Shown here piece after piece: positions 8,830-17,427 of a DNA stretch of 64,000 bases. This stretch comes from Candidatus Poribacteria bacterium. GTDB lineage: Bacteria; Poribacteria; WGA-4E; WGA-3G. The notes beneath the pieces are model-generated. The model saw only the letters and a list, made by a program, of their open reading frames with translations, was not told the DNA's origin and did no database searches. Made by a program: the position numbers and the translations under genes. Within the stretch, counting starts at the first letter, position 1. Each line of letters starts with the position of its first letter. The stretch is taken from contig OY282374.1 in the NCBI GenBank assembly GCA_958295815.1, forward strand, positions 1,694,856 to 1,758,855, given 5' to 3'.

Positions 8830-8987
8830 TTGTAGGCGGGGTTTGTAACCCCGATTATTGAAATATGAGTTGTTGTGGGAGGGGTTTGTAACCCCGATTA
8901 TTGAAATATGAGTTGTTGTGGAAGGGGTTTATTACCCCGATTATTGAAGTATGAGTCCTTGTGGGAGGGGTTTGTAACCCCGATTAA
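8830..8987. repeat. four 43-bp tandem units with GGGGTTTGTAACCCC hairpin
   Basis: Four units begin at 8831, 8874, 8917 and 8960, an exact 43-base period. Each carries TGTGGGAGGGGTTTGTAACCCCGA or a variant followed by ATTATTGAARTATGAGT. The GGGGTT/AACCCC arms form a short hairpin per unit. The array ends 17 bases before the TTG start of the downstream permease, so it probably sits in that gene's leader. Single copies of the same unit are scattered through the window. Confidence 0.9.
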
Positions 8988-9003
8988 GGACGAAGGTTGA
9001 CTT

Positions 9004-10026
9004 TTGCTCTCGTATCTCATCCAACGTTTTCTTTCAATCGGTCTGTCCCTGTTAGCGGTATCGCTCCTTGTTTTTTTGATGGTGCATCTCATCCCTGGCG
9101 ATGCCGCTGTCGCTATTTTGGGGGAACGTGCCACTGAGAAAGCACTCACCGAACTCCGAAAGGATATGGGACTTGACAAACCGCTATATTACCAGTACGC
9201 CAAATTCTTGTGGGATGTCGCACACCTTGATTTCGGACGCTCTTTTAAATCAAAACAACCCGTAATCGACGAAATCAGACGTTATTTCCCCGCAACAGCT
9301 GAACTCACCCTCGCGGCGATGGCTTTTTCTATTCTTTTCGGCATCGCTGCTGGGGTTATTGCTGCCATTTCTCGTGGGACGTTTTGGGATTATTTTTCCA
9401 TGTCCGTCTCCCTCGCTGGGATTTCCATGCCTATTTTTTGGCTGGGATTGATGCTCATCCTACTTTTCTCTCTTTTTTTTCCGGTGCTCCCAAGCACAGG
9501 ACGTTTAGATGTCGTTTTAGATTTAGACATCCAATCTCGCACAGGGTTCTATCTTATTGATACGCTACTCGCGGGAAACTTTACAGCGTTTCGGAATGCC
9601 ATCGCTCACCTCATCCTTCCCGCAATTACATTAGGCACTATCCCATTAGCGATAATTGCCCGGATGACCCGCTCCAGTCTACTTGAAGTACTAAATCAAC
9701 CTTATATCATGACGGCGTATGCGAAAGGTCTGACTCGGTGGAAAGTTATCGGCAAACATGCAATGAAAAATAGTATGGTGCCTGTCTTGACGATTATCGG
9801 ATTGGAATTCGGCTATTTACTGGGAGGCGCGATCTTAACCGAGCATATCTTCTCATGGCCCGGACTCGGTTCATGGTTACGTGCTGCTGTTGAGGCGCGC
9901 GATGTCCGCGCTGTACAAGGCGGTGTGCTTTTCGTCGCAGCCGTCTTTATGCTTGTCAACCTTATCGTAGATATGTTGTATGCCTATTTTGACCCGCGTA
10001 TCCGAGTGGAGGGTGTTGCCAAATGA
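9004..10026 (+). CDS. ABC transporter permease, DppB/OppB family
   Basis: A 340-residue inner-membrane permease with six hydrophobic segments, the N-terminal LMVHLIPGDAA signature of the DppB/OppB family and the C-terminal ATPase-contact loop. It imports oligopeptides, dipeptides, nickel or similar solutes together with DppC, two ATPases and a binding protein. The start is TTG with GAAGG about 9 bases upstream. Its stop overlaps the ATG of the next permease by 4 bases (ATGA), so the two are translationally coupled. No ATPase or solute-binding protein gene is present nearby. Confidence 0.93.
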   Translation: MLSYLIQRFLSIGLSLLAVSLLVFLMVHLIPGDAAVAILGERATEKALTELRKDMGLDKPLYYQYAKFLWDVAHLDFGRSFKSKQPVIDEIRRYFPATAELTLAAMAFSILFGIAAGVIAAISRGTFWDYFSMSVSLAGISMPIFWLGLMLILLFSLFFPVLPSTGRLDVVLDLDIQSRTGFYLIDTLLAGNFTAFRNAIAHLILPAITLGTIPLAIIARMTRSSLLEVLNQPYIMTAYAKGLTRWKVIGKHAMKNSMVPVLTIIGLEFGYLLGGAILTEHIFSWPGLGSWLRAAVEARDVRAVQGGVLFVAAVFMLVNLIVDMLYAYFDPRIRVEGVAK

Positions 10027-10877
10027 ACGCTCCAGGAATCGCCACTAGCCAACAACACGTCTTTCGGAAGTTGCTTCGACACCGTTCTGCCACTATCGGT
10101 GCGTCAATTATCCTGTTTTTTATCGTTGTTGCCATCTTCGCACCGCTCATTGCAACACACGATCCAAGACACGCCAACGTTGTGGAACGTCTCAAAGGTT
10201 GGTCGGACGTCTATTATCTCGGCACCGATGGCGTTGGACGGGACATCTTCAGCAGAATCGTCTACGGCACCCGTATCTCTCTGAAGGTAGGATTCATCGC
10301 GATGACCTTCTCGATTGGGTTTGGCACGCTATTCGGGGCAATCGCAGGTTATTATGGCGGTAGACTGGATAACCTGATAATGCGCGTGATGGATATGATG
10401 CTTGCCATGCCGAGCATCCTCCTTGCCATGGTTATCGTTACTATTTTGGGGCAGAGCCTCACGAACGCTATTATCGCTGTTTCCATCGTTTACATCCCCC
10501 AATACGCCCGAATTTTGCGCGCTGCAGTCCTCAAAGTTCGTGAGTTAGACTACGTCGTCGCCGCAAAGGTGATTGGTGCGAGTGACAGTCGGATCCTCTT
10601 AACAACGGTTCTTCCAAATTGTATTGCACCGCTGATTGTCCAAGCCACTTTGGGGATCGGGGCAGCGATTTTAGATGCAGCTGGACTCAGTTTCTTAGGA
10701 CTCGGTGCTGAGATTGGCGAACCCGAATGGGGAGCAATGCTCAACGAAAATAGGAAGTTTATCCGACGCTCACCACTCACTGTTACTGCTCCCGGTATCG
10801 CTATTTTCTTGATTGTCTTAGGCTTCAATCTCCTTGGCGACGCCCTCCGAGATGCACTCGACCCACAAATAGATTGA
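10023..10877 (+). CDS. ABC transporter permease, DppC/OppC family
   Basis: A 284-residue partner permease. It has the N-terminal single membrane segment and the 'HDP' extracytoplasmic motif seen in OppC, then LGTDGVGRDIFSRIVYGTR, a hallmark of the family, and five further hydrophobic segments. It overlaps the preceding gene by 4 bases. The pair stands alone: the following gene is a Fic protein, so the missing ATPases and binding protein must be encoded elsewhere or shared. Confidence 0.93.
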   Translation: MNAPGIATSQQHVFRKLLRHRSATIGASIILFFIVVAIFAPLIATHDPRHANVVERLKGWSDVYYLGTDGVGRDIFSRIVYGTRISLKVGFIAMTFSIGFGTLFGAIAGYYGGRLDNLIMRVMDMMLAMPSILLAMVIVTILGQSLTNAIIAVSIVYIPQYARILRAAVLKVRELDYVVAAKVIGASDSRILLTTVLPNCIAPLIVQATLGIGAAILDAAGLSFLGLGAEIGEPEWGAMLNENRKFIRRSPLTVTAPGIAIFLIVLGFNLLGDALRDALDPQID

Positions 10878-10919
10878 GGATGGTTTCCATACTTCAGTTT
10901 CGTAGAAAAGGATCTTATT

Positions 10920-11966
10920 ATGTTTGTCCCTGAATTCAATTATACACACAGTATTGTTAGAAATTTAATGGATATTGAAGGTGCGAAAGAGGTTGTCGAA
11001 AACTCTCCGATTCTCCCTATTTGGCAATCCCGCCTTCAAAAAGAGGCATTGATCCGGCAAGCGCACCATACTACCCGGATTGAGGGAGCACAACTCACTA
11101 TAGAACAGGTTCGGGATCTCATTGATGACAAACCTATTGTTGCCAGAGAACGAGACATACAAGAGGTACGCAATTATTTAAAAGTCGCCGCCTTCATTGA
11201 TGAAATCTACAGTGATCCTGATATGGAATTCGATCTTCGCACGATTCGACATATACATTACTTGACGCTTGCAGGAGTTACGGGGAGTTATGAACCAGGT
11301 GAATTCCGCAAAATCCAGAATTACGTCGTGAACAGCATAACTGATGAGGTGGTCTACACACCTCCACCTGCTTCGGAGGTGCCGATTCTAATGCTTGAAT
11401 TAGTCGATTGGTTACGCTCAGGTGGGGCAAGTCAATTATCACCGCCACTTAAGGCGGGTATTGCCCATTACCAGTTAGTTGCTATTCATCCGTTTCTTGA
11501 TGGTAATGGGAGAACTGCACGCGCACTCGCAAACTTGATATTATATCATGCTGGCTATGATATTAAGAGACTCTTTTCTCTTGAGGAATACTATGATACA
11601 GATCCTGCTGGTTACTATGAAGCTTTGCAGAGCGTGCGAACAACAGGTGAATTCACAACATGGTTGGAGTACTTCGCTGCTGGCATCGCCGAGGAAATGC
11701 AGAAAATTAAAGAGCTTGTGCTCACTCACAGCCGTGATAGAGCTTTGCGAGACAAAATTGGACAAGTAGAACTTTCCCCGCGGCAGTTGGAAATCCTCTC
11801 TTATGTTGAAAAACATGGACGGATTACCAATCGGGAGTTACAAGTACTCATTAATCTTTCACATGCATCAGCCCATAAGGAATTGATAATTTTGGTAGAA
11901 AGTGGAGTGTTAAAAAAAGAAGGAAAAGGACGAGGAACTCATTATCTACTGGTTGATGATTTCTAA
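10920..11966 (+). CDS. Fic family protein with C-terminal winged HTH
   Basis: A 348-residue Fic-domain protein, predicted to transfer AMP from ATP to a protein hydroxyl. The catalytic motif HPFLDGNGRTAR is complete at 190-201 with H190. An inhibitory helix motif of the (S/T)xxxE(G/N) type, TTRIEG, lies at 51-56, on the N-terminal side, which marks a self-inhibited class II Fic protein. The C-terminal 70 residues (ELSPRQLEILSYVEKHGRIT) look like a winged helix-turn-helix. No antitoxin gene is adjacent, as expected if inhibition is built in. Target unknown. Confidence 0.9.
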   Translation: MFVPEFNYTHSIVRNLMDIEGAKEVVENSPILPIWQSRLQKEALIRQAHHTTRIEGAQLTIEQVRDLIDDKPIVARERDIQEVRNYLKVAAFIDEIYSDPDMEFDLRTIRHIHYLTLAGVTGSYEPGEFRKIQNYVVNSITDEVVYTPPPASEVPILMLELVDWLRSGGASQLSPPLKAGIAHYQLVAIHPFLDGNGRTARALANLILYHAGYDIKRLFSLEEYYDTDPAGYYEALQSVRTTGEFTTWLEYFAAGIAEEMQKIKELVLTHSRDRALRDKIGQVELSPRQLEILSYVEKHGRITNRELQVLINLSHASAHKELIILVESGVLKKEGKGRGTHYLLVDDF

Positions 11967-12219
11967 CCGATTTTGGTTGATGATTATGCTATAAACCTAT
12001 AATGTATCAAGGTTTAGAGGGATTGATGATTTGGTTGACGATTCCTTGGTTTTTGGTTGGTAATTATGCCATAATCCTATAATATAACAAAGTATGTGAA
12101 AAGGTTTTAGGCAGTTAACGATTAGGTGCTGTATGGAGAAACACCTCATAGCAACACCCAAAGTTACCTCTCGACTTCATAAAACTCTTGTATTGCTTCC
12201 GCCAATTCCTGAAAAACCT
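11967..12219. other. intergenic region with imperfect ~40-bp duplication
   Basis: AT-rich gap after the Fic gene. Two similar stretches (about 11972-12010 and 12050-12090) share TTTTGGTTGRTRATTATG and CCTATAAT, and the same motif begins in the last codons of the Fic gene. No coding frame of interest is seen. Confidence 0.5.
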
Positions 12220-12248
12220 TTGAAAATTTTCCTAATCCATTGTATACT
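12220..12248 (+). promoter_or_regulatory. putative promoter of the dehydroquinase gene
   Basis: TTGAAA and TATACT separated by 17 bases, ending 42 bases before the ATG at 12291. Confidence 0.5.
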
Positions 12249-12290
12249 CTTTACGGCAAAGGCAATATTACATGCAAAAGGAACGCATAC

Positions 12291-12749
12291 ATGAACATCC
12301 TCGTCCTACACGGACCGAACCTACATCTCTTGGGGAAACGACAACCGGAGATCTACGGACACCAAACCTTAGCAGACATCAACGCTACACTTGACCGGAA
12401 TGCCGCAGCATCGCCTCACGAGATTACACTCAAAATCTCCCAATCTAACCACGAAGGCGAACTCGTTTCCATTATCGGAGACAATATCGACTGGGCAGAC
12501 GGTATCCTGATTAATCCCGCAGCCTACACACATACCAGTGTTGCCATCCGAGACGCACTTTCTACCGTCGCACTGCCCGTCATTGAGATCCATCTCTCTA
12601 ATATCTATGCACGCGAAGAATTTCGGCATCATTCCTATATATCAGCGGTTGCTGTCGGTGTCATCGGTGGTTTTGGAACCCATAGCTACACCCTTGCCCT
12701 TGAGGCAATGATCCAGATTTTACAGAAAAAGTTGGAGCCATCGGTATAA
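12291..12749 (+). CDS. aroQ: 3-dehydroquinate dehydratase, type II
   Basis: A 152-residue type II dehydroquinase of the shikimate pathway, converting 3-dehydroquinate to 3-dehydroshikimate. The N-terminal LVLHGPNLHLLGKRQPEIYG carries N10, the loop arginine R17 and the catalytic tyrosine Y22. Substrate-binding NPAAYTHTSVAIRDAL and EIHLSNIYAREEFRHHS follow. The start is the ATG at 12291; the longer in-frame version upstream would have a tail foreign to the family and would overlap the promoter. Length matches the family. The DegT aminotransferase gene starts 25 bases after. Confidence 0.96.
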   Translation: MNILVLHGPNLHLLGKRQPEIYGHQTLADINATLDRNAAASPHEITLKISQSNHEGELVSIIGDNIDWADGILINPAAYTHTSVAIRDALSTVALPVIEIHLSNIYAREEFRHHSYISAVAVGVIGGFGTHSYTLALEAMIQILQKKLEPSV

Positions 12750-12774
12750 TCATTTAAAAAGAAGGAATCCGTCT

Positions 12775-13917
12775 ATGAGCAAAAACCCGTTTATACCCTT
12801 TAGTCGCCCTTGGATTGACGATACCGAAATCGAAGCCGTCAGCCAAGTCCTTGCCTCCAAATGGATCAGCACAGGAAACAGAGTGCGCGAGTTTGAACGC
12901 GCTTTCGCCGAATACCTCGGTGTCAAGCACGCCATCGCTGTTAGTTCCTGTACCGCTGCGTTACATCTGAGTCTCGTCGTAGCCGAAATAGGTGCTGGAG
13001 ATGAAGTCATCACAACCCCTTATACCTTCACCGCGACCGCCGAAGCGATCCGATACGTCGGGGCAAAACCTGTTTTCGTAGACATCCAACCCGATACATT
13101 GAACATCGACGTAACCAAGATTGAGCAGGCGATAACACCGCTCACGAAGGCGATAATGCCCGTCCATTTCGCCGGACTCCCCTGCGATATGGATCCCCTA
13201 CAAGAGATCTGCCAAAACCACAATCTCGCACTTATTGACGACGCAGCCCATGCCATTCCAACCGAATACAAAGGGCAATACGTCGGCAACATCGGAGATC
13301 TGTCCGCTTTCAGCTTCTACGCAAATAAAAATATAACGACCGGAGAAGGCGGTATGGTCACGACCAACAACGACGCATTCGCCAAGCCACTCCGTACAAT
13401 GCGACTCCACGGCATCGACAAAGACGCTTGGGCACGTCAATCGCAACGCGCCATCTGGCAGTACGACATCGCCACTGAGGGATATAAATACAACATGACC
13501 GATATCCAAGCGGCGATGGGGTTGTGTCAACTCATGAAACTCAACAAGATGCACGAACGCCGACGGAATCTCGCACAGATTTACCAAACAGAACTGGCAA
13601 AGTTGCCACAGATTAGCACACCCGTGGTCCCGGATAATCCGAGTGAACATTCATGGCATCTCTACATAATCCAACTCCACACCGGTAACCGAGACGAATT
13701 CATCGAAACCTTGCGCGAGGCGAACATTGAATGCAGTCTCCACTATATTCCGTTACACCTTTTTGAGTTCTATCAGGAACAATACGGCTACCGCGTAGGC
13801 GATTTCCTGTGTGCTGAAGAAGCGTTTGAACGCGTCGTGAGTCTCCCCCTCCATCCCGCACTAACCGAAAAGGAAATCCATATCGTAATCGATGAGATAG
13901 GAAAAATTGTGGGATGA
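12775..13917 (+). CDS. DegT/DnrJ/EryC1/StrS family aminotransferase
   Basis: A 380-residue PLP-dependent sugar aminotransferase-fold enzyme. The PLP lysine is K185 in FYANKNITTGEGG, and the cofactor aspartate region is LIDDAAHA (153-160). Family members transfer an amino group to keto-nucleotide sugars for lipopolysaccharide, capsule or antibiotic sugars. A sugar nucleotide role here is inferred from the family only; the neighbours are dehydroquinase and a YkgJ protein. The ribosome binding site AAGGA lies upstream of the ATG. Confidence 0.93.
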   Translation: MSKNPFIPFSRPWIDDTEIEAVSQVLASKWISTGNRVREFERAFAEYLGVKHAIAVSSCTAALHLSLVVAEIGAGDEVITTPYTFTATAEAIRYVGAKPVFVDIQPDTLNIDVTKIEQAITPLTKAIMPVHFAGLPCDMDPLQEICQNHNLALIDDAAHAIPTEYKGQYVGNIGDLSAFSFYANKNITTGEGGMVTTNNDAFAKPLRTMRLHGIDKDAWARQSQRAIWQYDIATEGYKYNMTDIQAAMGLCQLMKLNKMHERRRNLAQIYQTELAKLPQISTPVVPDNPSEHSWHLYIIQLHTGNRDEFIETLREANIECSLHYIPLHLFEFYQEQYGYRVGDFLCAEEAFERVVSLPLHPALTEKEIHIVIDEIGKIVG

Positions 13918-13950
13918 CAATCCAGCAACAGAAATAGTCTCTTGCTTCAC

Positions 13951-14018
13951 CGCTGGCGAGGGTTCCAAATTATGCGACGAAAGCATAATTTGTCTTAGCT
14001 TTACATTCCTCGCCGCTG
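13951..14018. repeat. nested hairpin: GGCGAGG-class outer stem with perfect inner 9-bp stem
   Basis: Outer arms CGCTGGCGAGG and CCTCGCCGCTG enclose an inner perfect inverted repeat AAATTATGC (13967-13975) and GCATAATTT (13983-13991) with a 7-base loop. It fills the gap between the aminotransferase and the YkgJ gene. The inner hairpin looks like an insertion or an extra structural layer in the common GGCGAGG element. Confidence 0.75.
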
Positions 14019-14033
14019 ATACCGTGTCAATAA

Positions 14034-14606
14034 ATGATGGAGACACCTAACCCCGCGAATCCAACACTCTACCAAATCATACCCACCGAGGTCTGTTTCT
14101 CGTGTGATGTCTGTTGTCGGTTCTTAGAACCGGACAGTCCACTCGCACCGATTTTCACAGAGGCGGAAACAGAGAGACTTATAGCGCACGGAACCGATCC
14201 AGCACTGTTTCGTCCACAAGCAGACGGAAAAAGCGCGCAGATCCAACTAAAACCCTACAATGATCTCTATATCTGTCCCTTTTTTGACCCAGAAACAAGC
14301 CACTGCACCATCTATCCGATGCGTCCTCTTGATTGCCAACTCTATCCATTTGCCCTTATGTTTAGCGAGGATAGGAGCGAGGTTGTGCTTGGTGTGGATA
14401 CCCTCTGCCCGTTTGGAGAAGAACATCTCGAAACTGAAGCTTTTCAGCACCACATCCGCGATGTCATTCATTACGTTGAATCCGATGAAGTTGCCGCACA
14501 GATCACTGCCAACTGGAGCATCATCGGTGATTATCAAGACCCCGTGAAAATTGTCCATACGCTGAGTAGAAGCGAACGCCTAATCGCGACGCTTCAGACA
14601 ACTTGA
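14034..14606 (+). CDS. YkgJ family cysteine cluster protein
   Basis: A 190-residue protein with the cysteine pattern of the YkgJ/CxxCxxCC family: C21, C24, C27 and C28 near the N-terminus, then ICPFFD, HCTIYPMRP and DCQLYPF, which together could hold zinc or an Fe-S cluster. Family function is not established. Its stop is 3 bases before the start of the next gene (14610), so the two are probably coupled. The first two codons are both ATG and either may start translation. Confidence 0.88.
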   Translation: MMETPNPANPTLYQIIPTEVCFSCDVCCRFLEPDSPLAPIFTEAETERLIAHGTDPALFRPQADGKSAQIQLKPYNDLYICPFFDPETSHCTIYPMRPLDCQLYPFALMFSEDRSEVVLGVDTLCPFGEEHLETEAFQHHIRDVIHYVESDEVAAQITANWSIIGDYQDPVKIVHTLSRSERLIATLQTT

Positions 14607-14609
14607 GAA

Positions 14610-15533
14610 ATGCAACTGCAACCGCTAACACTCAATGACAAGCCAATTTTTGACCGATATGTGGATCAAACATGTCAGCGTTTGTCCAGTTATGCCTTCG
14701 CTTCGCTTTATATCTGGCAAAACCACTTCGCGTTTTATTGGGGACAGTTAGCGGAACACCTGTGCATTTTCGCGAAACAGAACGACGACTATTTCATGCC
14801 GATCTTACCGATCCCGTATAATACCGGCAGTTGTGGCTATTTGAATGTAGTGCACGAAGCGTATCAATTTATGTTAGAATCAAGTCGAAACTCGCATATC
14901 GCCAGAATCGAGAATGTCCCACAAGAGATGCTTCCACTCTTCGAGAAAAATGGGTTTTCTGCCACCTTGAAGGAGACCGAATACCTCTATGAAACACAGA
15001 CACTTGCTATGTTAAGCGGCAACCGCTACAAGAGCAAGCGAAGTGCATACAACGCTTTTGTTGAGCGTTATCCATCGGCGATGCTGAGTCCGTATGGTCT
15101 CACGGATCGTGACGCATGCGTTGCCCTCTATGAGGCATGGCGAACTGAGCGTGCGGCACAATCTAACGATGAAATTTATCAGGCAATGCTTGAGGATTCG
15201 CAATCCGCACACCGAATCGCCATCGCACATGCAGATGCACTCGGACTTCTTGGTAGGGTGGTCCGTATCAACGGGGAAATTAAAGCCTATACCTTCGGCT
15301 ATCCGCTAAACGCCGATACATTCTGCGTGTTGTTTGAAATCGCAGACCTTGATGTAAAGGGTTTAGCGCAGTTTATCTACCGCGAATTCTGTCGTGAGTT
15401 GATGGGGACTTACAGGTGGATTAACGCTATGGACGATTCGGGATTAGAAAACTTAAGGCGTGCCAAACATTCCTATCACCCAACGCGCCTAATATCATCA
15501 TACAATCTGGTGCGTCTATGCACACCGTCTTGA
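14610..15533 (+). CDS. DUF2156 protein (phosphatidylglycerol lysyltransferase C-terminal-like, GNAT fold)
   Basis: A 307-residue soluble protein resembling the C-terminal aminoacyl-transferase domain of MprF, with tandem GNAT folds. Visible family features are LNDKPIFDRYV at the start, the middle stretch SGNRYKSKRSAYNAF, and the C-terminal GTYRWINAMDDSGLENLRRAK. It lacks the membrane part of MprF, so it is not a flippase. Its gene sits tightly between a YkgJ protein and thiamine diphosphokinase. It may aminoacylate a lipid or small molecule, but the substrate is unknown. Confidence 0.85.
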   Translation: MQLQPLTLNDKPIFDRYVDQTCQRLSSYAFASLYIWQNHFAFYWGQLAEHLCIFAKQNDDYFMPILPIPYNTGSCGYLNVVHEAYQFMLESSRNSHIARIENVPQEMLPLFEKNGFSATLKETEYLYETQTLAMLSGNRYKSKRSAYNAFVERYPSAMLSPYGLTDRDACVALYEAWRTERAAQSNDEIYQAMLEDSQSAHRIAIAHADALGLLGRVVRINGEIKAYTFGYPLNADTFCVLFEIADLDVKGLAQFIYREFCRELMGTYRWINAMDDSGLENLRRAKHSYHPTRLISSYNLVRLCTPS

Positions 15534-15549
15534 TCCGAGAGCAAAAGCT

Positions 15550-16263
15550 ATGAGAGCAGCACTTATTTTTCTTAACGGCTATTACGATCTCCGCTATCTC
15601 GGTTTTTACCGTTCCGAGATTGAAAACGCAGTAAAAAATCGTTTCCCGCTTATCTGTGCTGATGGCGGCATCAGCATATTTGACGAATTAAATCGGCGTG
15701 GTGAGACACCACTTATCCCGGATGTCCTCATAGGCGACATGGACTCGGTTTCAGAGGCGGCAACGAAAGCAAAACATACCGTTCAGGAGTGGGTTGGACA
15801 GACAGACAAAGATTATACAGATGGACAACTTGCTGTAGATTATGCGTTGGAACGGTGCGACTGCCGACATATCATCATCTACGGTGGTTTGCCACGTCCG
15901 AACGAATATGAAACGGATCAATTTCTTGGAAACCTAAAACTCATGCGTTTTGGGCATTACCGTGTCTCTACGGGTAAAGACTACGCAGCCGAGATGCGAG
16001 ATCCACGACAAACAATCCACTACGTCTTATCGAGAGTCCAGTTATCTCGAAAAAGCAGCGGATTGCAACGTGTTTCACTCATTGCGGATGTCCCGAATGT
16101 TATTGTGGAGAAAAGCGAAAATTTGCGGTGGGATTTAGCATCGCTTCACATCCACCCCGACTTAACAAACGCTCTCCGAAATGAATTCACAGAGGACGCA
16201 GAGTGGGCAAGCCTCCAATTGGCTGAAGGCTCTGCCCCAGTTTATACAATTCACAACTGGTAA
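15550..16263 (+). CDS. thiN: thiamine diphosphokinase
   Basis: A 237-residue enzyme that transfers pyrophosphate from ATP to thiamine. Family motifs are CADGGISIF near residue 38, VLIGDMDSVS near 60-70, KDYTDGQLAVDYAL near 92-105, and the C-terminal beta-domain with KSENLRWDL. No TPP riboswitch was seen upstream, and the start lies only 16 bases after the DUF2156 stop, so the gene is expressed as part of that run. Its 3' end overlaps the convergent threonine dehydratase by 13 bases. Confidence 0.9.
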   Translation: MRAALIFLNGYYDLRYLGFYRSEIENAVKNRFPLICADGGISIFDELNRRGETPLIPDVLIGDMDSVSEAATKAKHTVQEWVGQTDKDYTDGQLAVDYALERCDCRHIIIYGGLPRPNEYETDQFLGNLKLMRFGHYRVSTGKDYAAEMRDPRQTIHYVLSRVQLSRKSSGLQRVSLIADVPNVIVEKSENLRWDLASLHIHPDLTNALRNEFTEDAEWASLQLAEGSAPVYTIHNW

Positions 16264-17216
16264 CCTAACACAGACTTGAGCGTCTCTGTATCCAGATTAC
16301 CGCCGCTCATCACCATCACCACATTTTTGCCCGCAAGTGTATCCGTGAGTTTATGCGCCGCTGCGATTGTGGATGCCCCCGCACCTTCTGCCAAGTTGTG
16401 TGTCCAGCGCAACGCCATACGGATACCCTCCTCAAGTTCTGCTTCACTCAGCAGGACAATGTCGTGAATGCCTTTATTAATAATGGAGAGCGGCAGTGGA
16501 AATGGTGTACGTGTGGCGAGCCCATCTGCTATTGTATCACAAGAGTCGGTTACGACCCGCTCCCCAGCTTTCCATGACTGATAGATAGCAGGGGCATTTT
16601 CCGCTTGCACACCGATAACTTTGACATTTCGGTTGATCGCTTTCGATACGGTAATAGCACCGCAGCAACCACTGCCACCCCCGATTGGCACAATAATCGC
16701 ATCCACATTCGGAAGGCTTTCAAAAATCTCAAGTGAATAGGTGCCGACACCCTGAAAAAGCCCAAGTTCCATGCACGGATGGACGTAGTAAAGCCCGCGT
16801 TCCACTTGGAGTTTTTCGCACAATTCGAGTGCCTCATCGAAATCTGCACCGTGCTCAATCAGTTCTGCCCCGAATGCCCGCATCGCACTGTTCTTTTCTG
16901 GGTTATTTCCGTGTGGCACAACAACGGTTGCTTTTACCCCAAACTGACCAGCTGCATAAGCAATAGACTGGCCGTGATTCCCACGGGTTGCTGTGATTAC
17001 ACCCTTTTTGCGTTGTGCTTGTGGTAGATGATGCATAAAATTCAATCCACCCCGCACCTTAAAGCTACCTGTTGGATGATGGTTTTCGTGTTTGATATAT
17101 GCTTGAAATCCGAGGCGATCGGACAATTCTGGGTAATGAATTAATGGTGTCTGTTTTAAAAATCGCGCCACGACTTTTTTCGCAGCAATGATGTCTTGAA
17201 GTCTAATAGTTTTCAC
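16251..17216 (-). CDS. threonine/serine dehydratase, PLP-dependent
   Basis: A 321-residue fold type II PLP enzyme. The Schiff-base lysine is K53 in HPTGSFKVRGG. The phosphate-binding loop is PIGGGSGCCG, and the C-terminal VMSGGNLD ends the cofactor site. It lacks the ACT-like regulatory domain of biosynthetic IlvA, so it resembles catabolic threonine dehydratases or serine racemases. Its end overlaps thiN by 13 bases on the opposite strand. Confidence 0.9.
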   Translation of the reverse strand: MKTIRLQDIIAAKKVVARFLKQTPLIHYPELSDRLGFQAYIKHENHHPTGSFKVRGGLNFMHHLPQAQRKKGVITATRGNHGQSIAYAAGQFGVKATVVVPHGNNPEKNSAMRAFGAELIEHGADFDEALELCEKLQVERGLYYVHPCMELGLFQGVGTYSLEIFESLPNVDAIIVPIGGGSGCCGAITVSKAINRNVKVIGVQAENAPAIYQSWKAGERVVTDSCDTIADGLATRTPFPLPLSIINKGIHDIVLLSEAELEEGIRMALRWTHNLAEGAGASTIAAAHKLTDTLAGKNVVMVMSGGNLDTETLKSVLGYQL

Positions 17217-17344
17217 ATTTTCTCCTTATTTATTTAGGATTATTAGTTTTCTTGTAGGAGGGATCTCTGAATCCCGACTGCTAACTGCTGGCAGCTTCTG
17301 ACAATCCGCACTGACTGCTAACAGCCAAAAACTAAATACCCCTG

Positions 17345-17373
17345 TTGCAAACCTAAACAATCTATGATAATAT
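17345..17373 (+). promoter_or_regulatory. putative promoter
   Basis: TTGCAA and TAATAT with a 17-base spacer, 55 bases before the ATG at 17428. Confidence 0.5.
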
Positions 17374-17427
17374 GATAACGTACTTAAACACCTATATCAA
17401 AATTAATCGCATAGGAAGGAAACATCT

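Noticed and set aside
8830-8987. 43-bp units as a CRISPR array
   Set aside because: The whole 43-base unit is repeated, with no variable spacer.
15400-15550. TPP riboswitch before thiamine diphosphokinase
   Set aside because: The region is inside the DUF2156 gene, and the conserved THI-box sequences were not seen.
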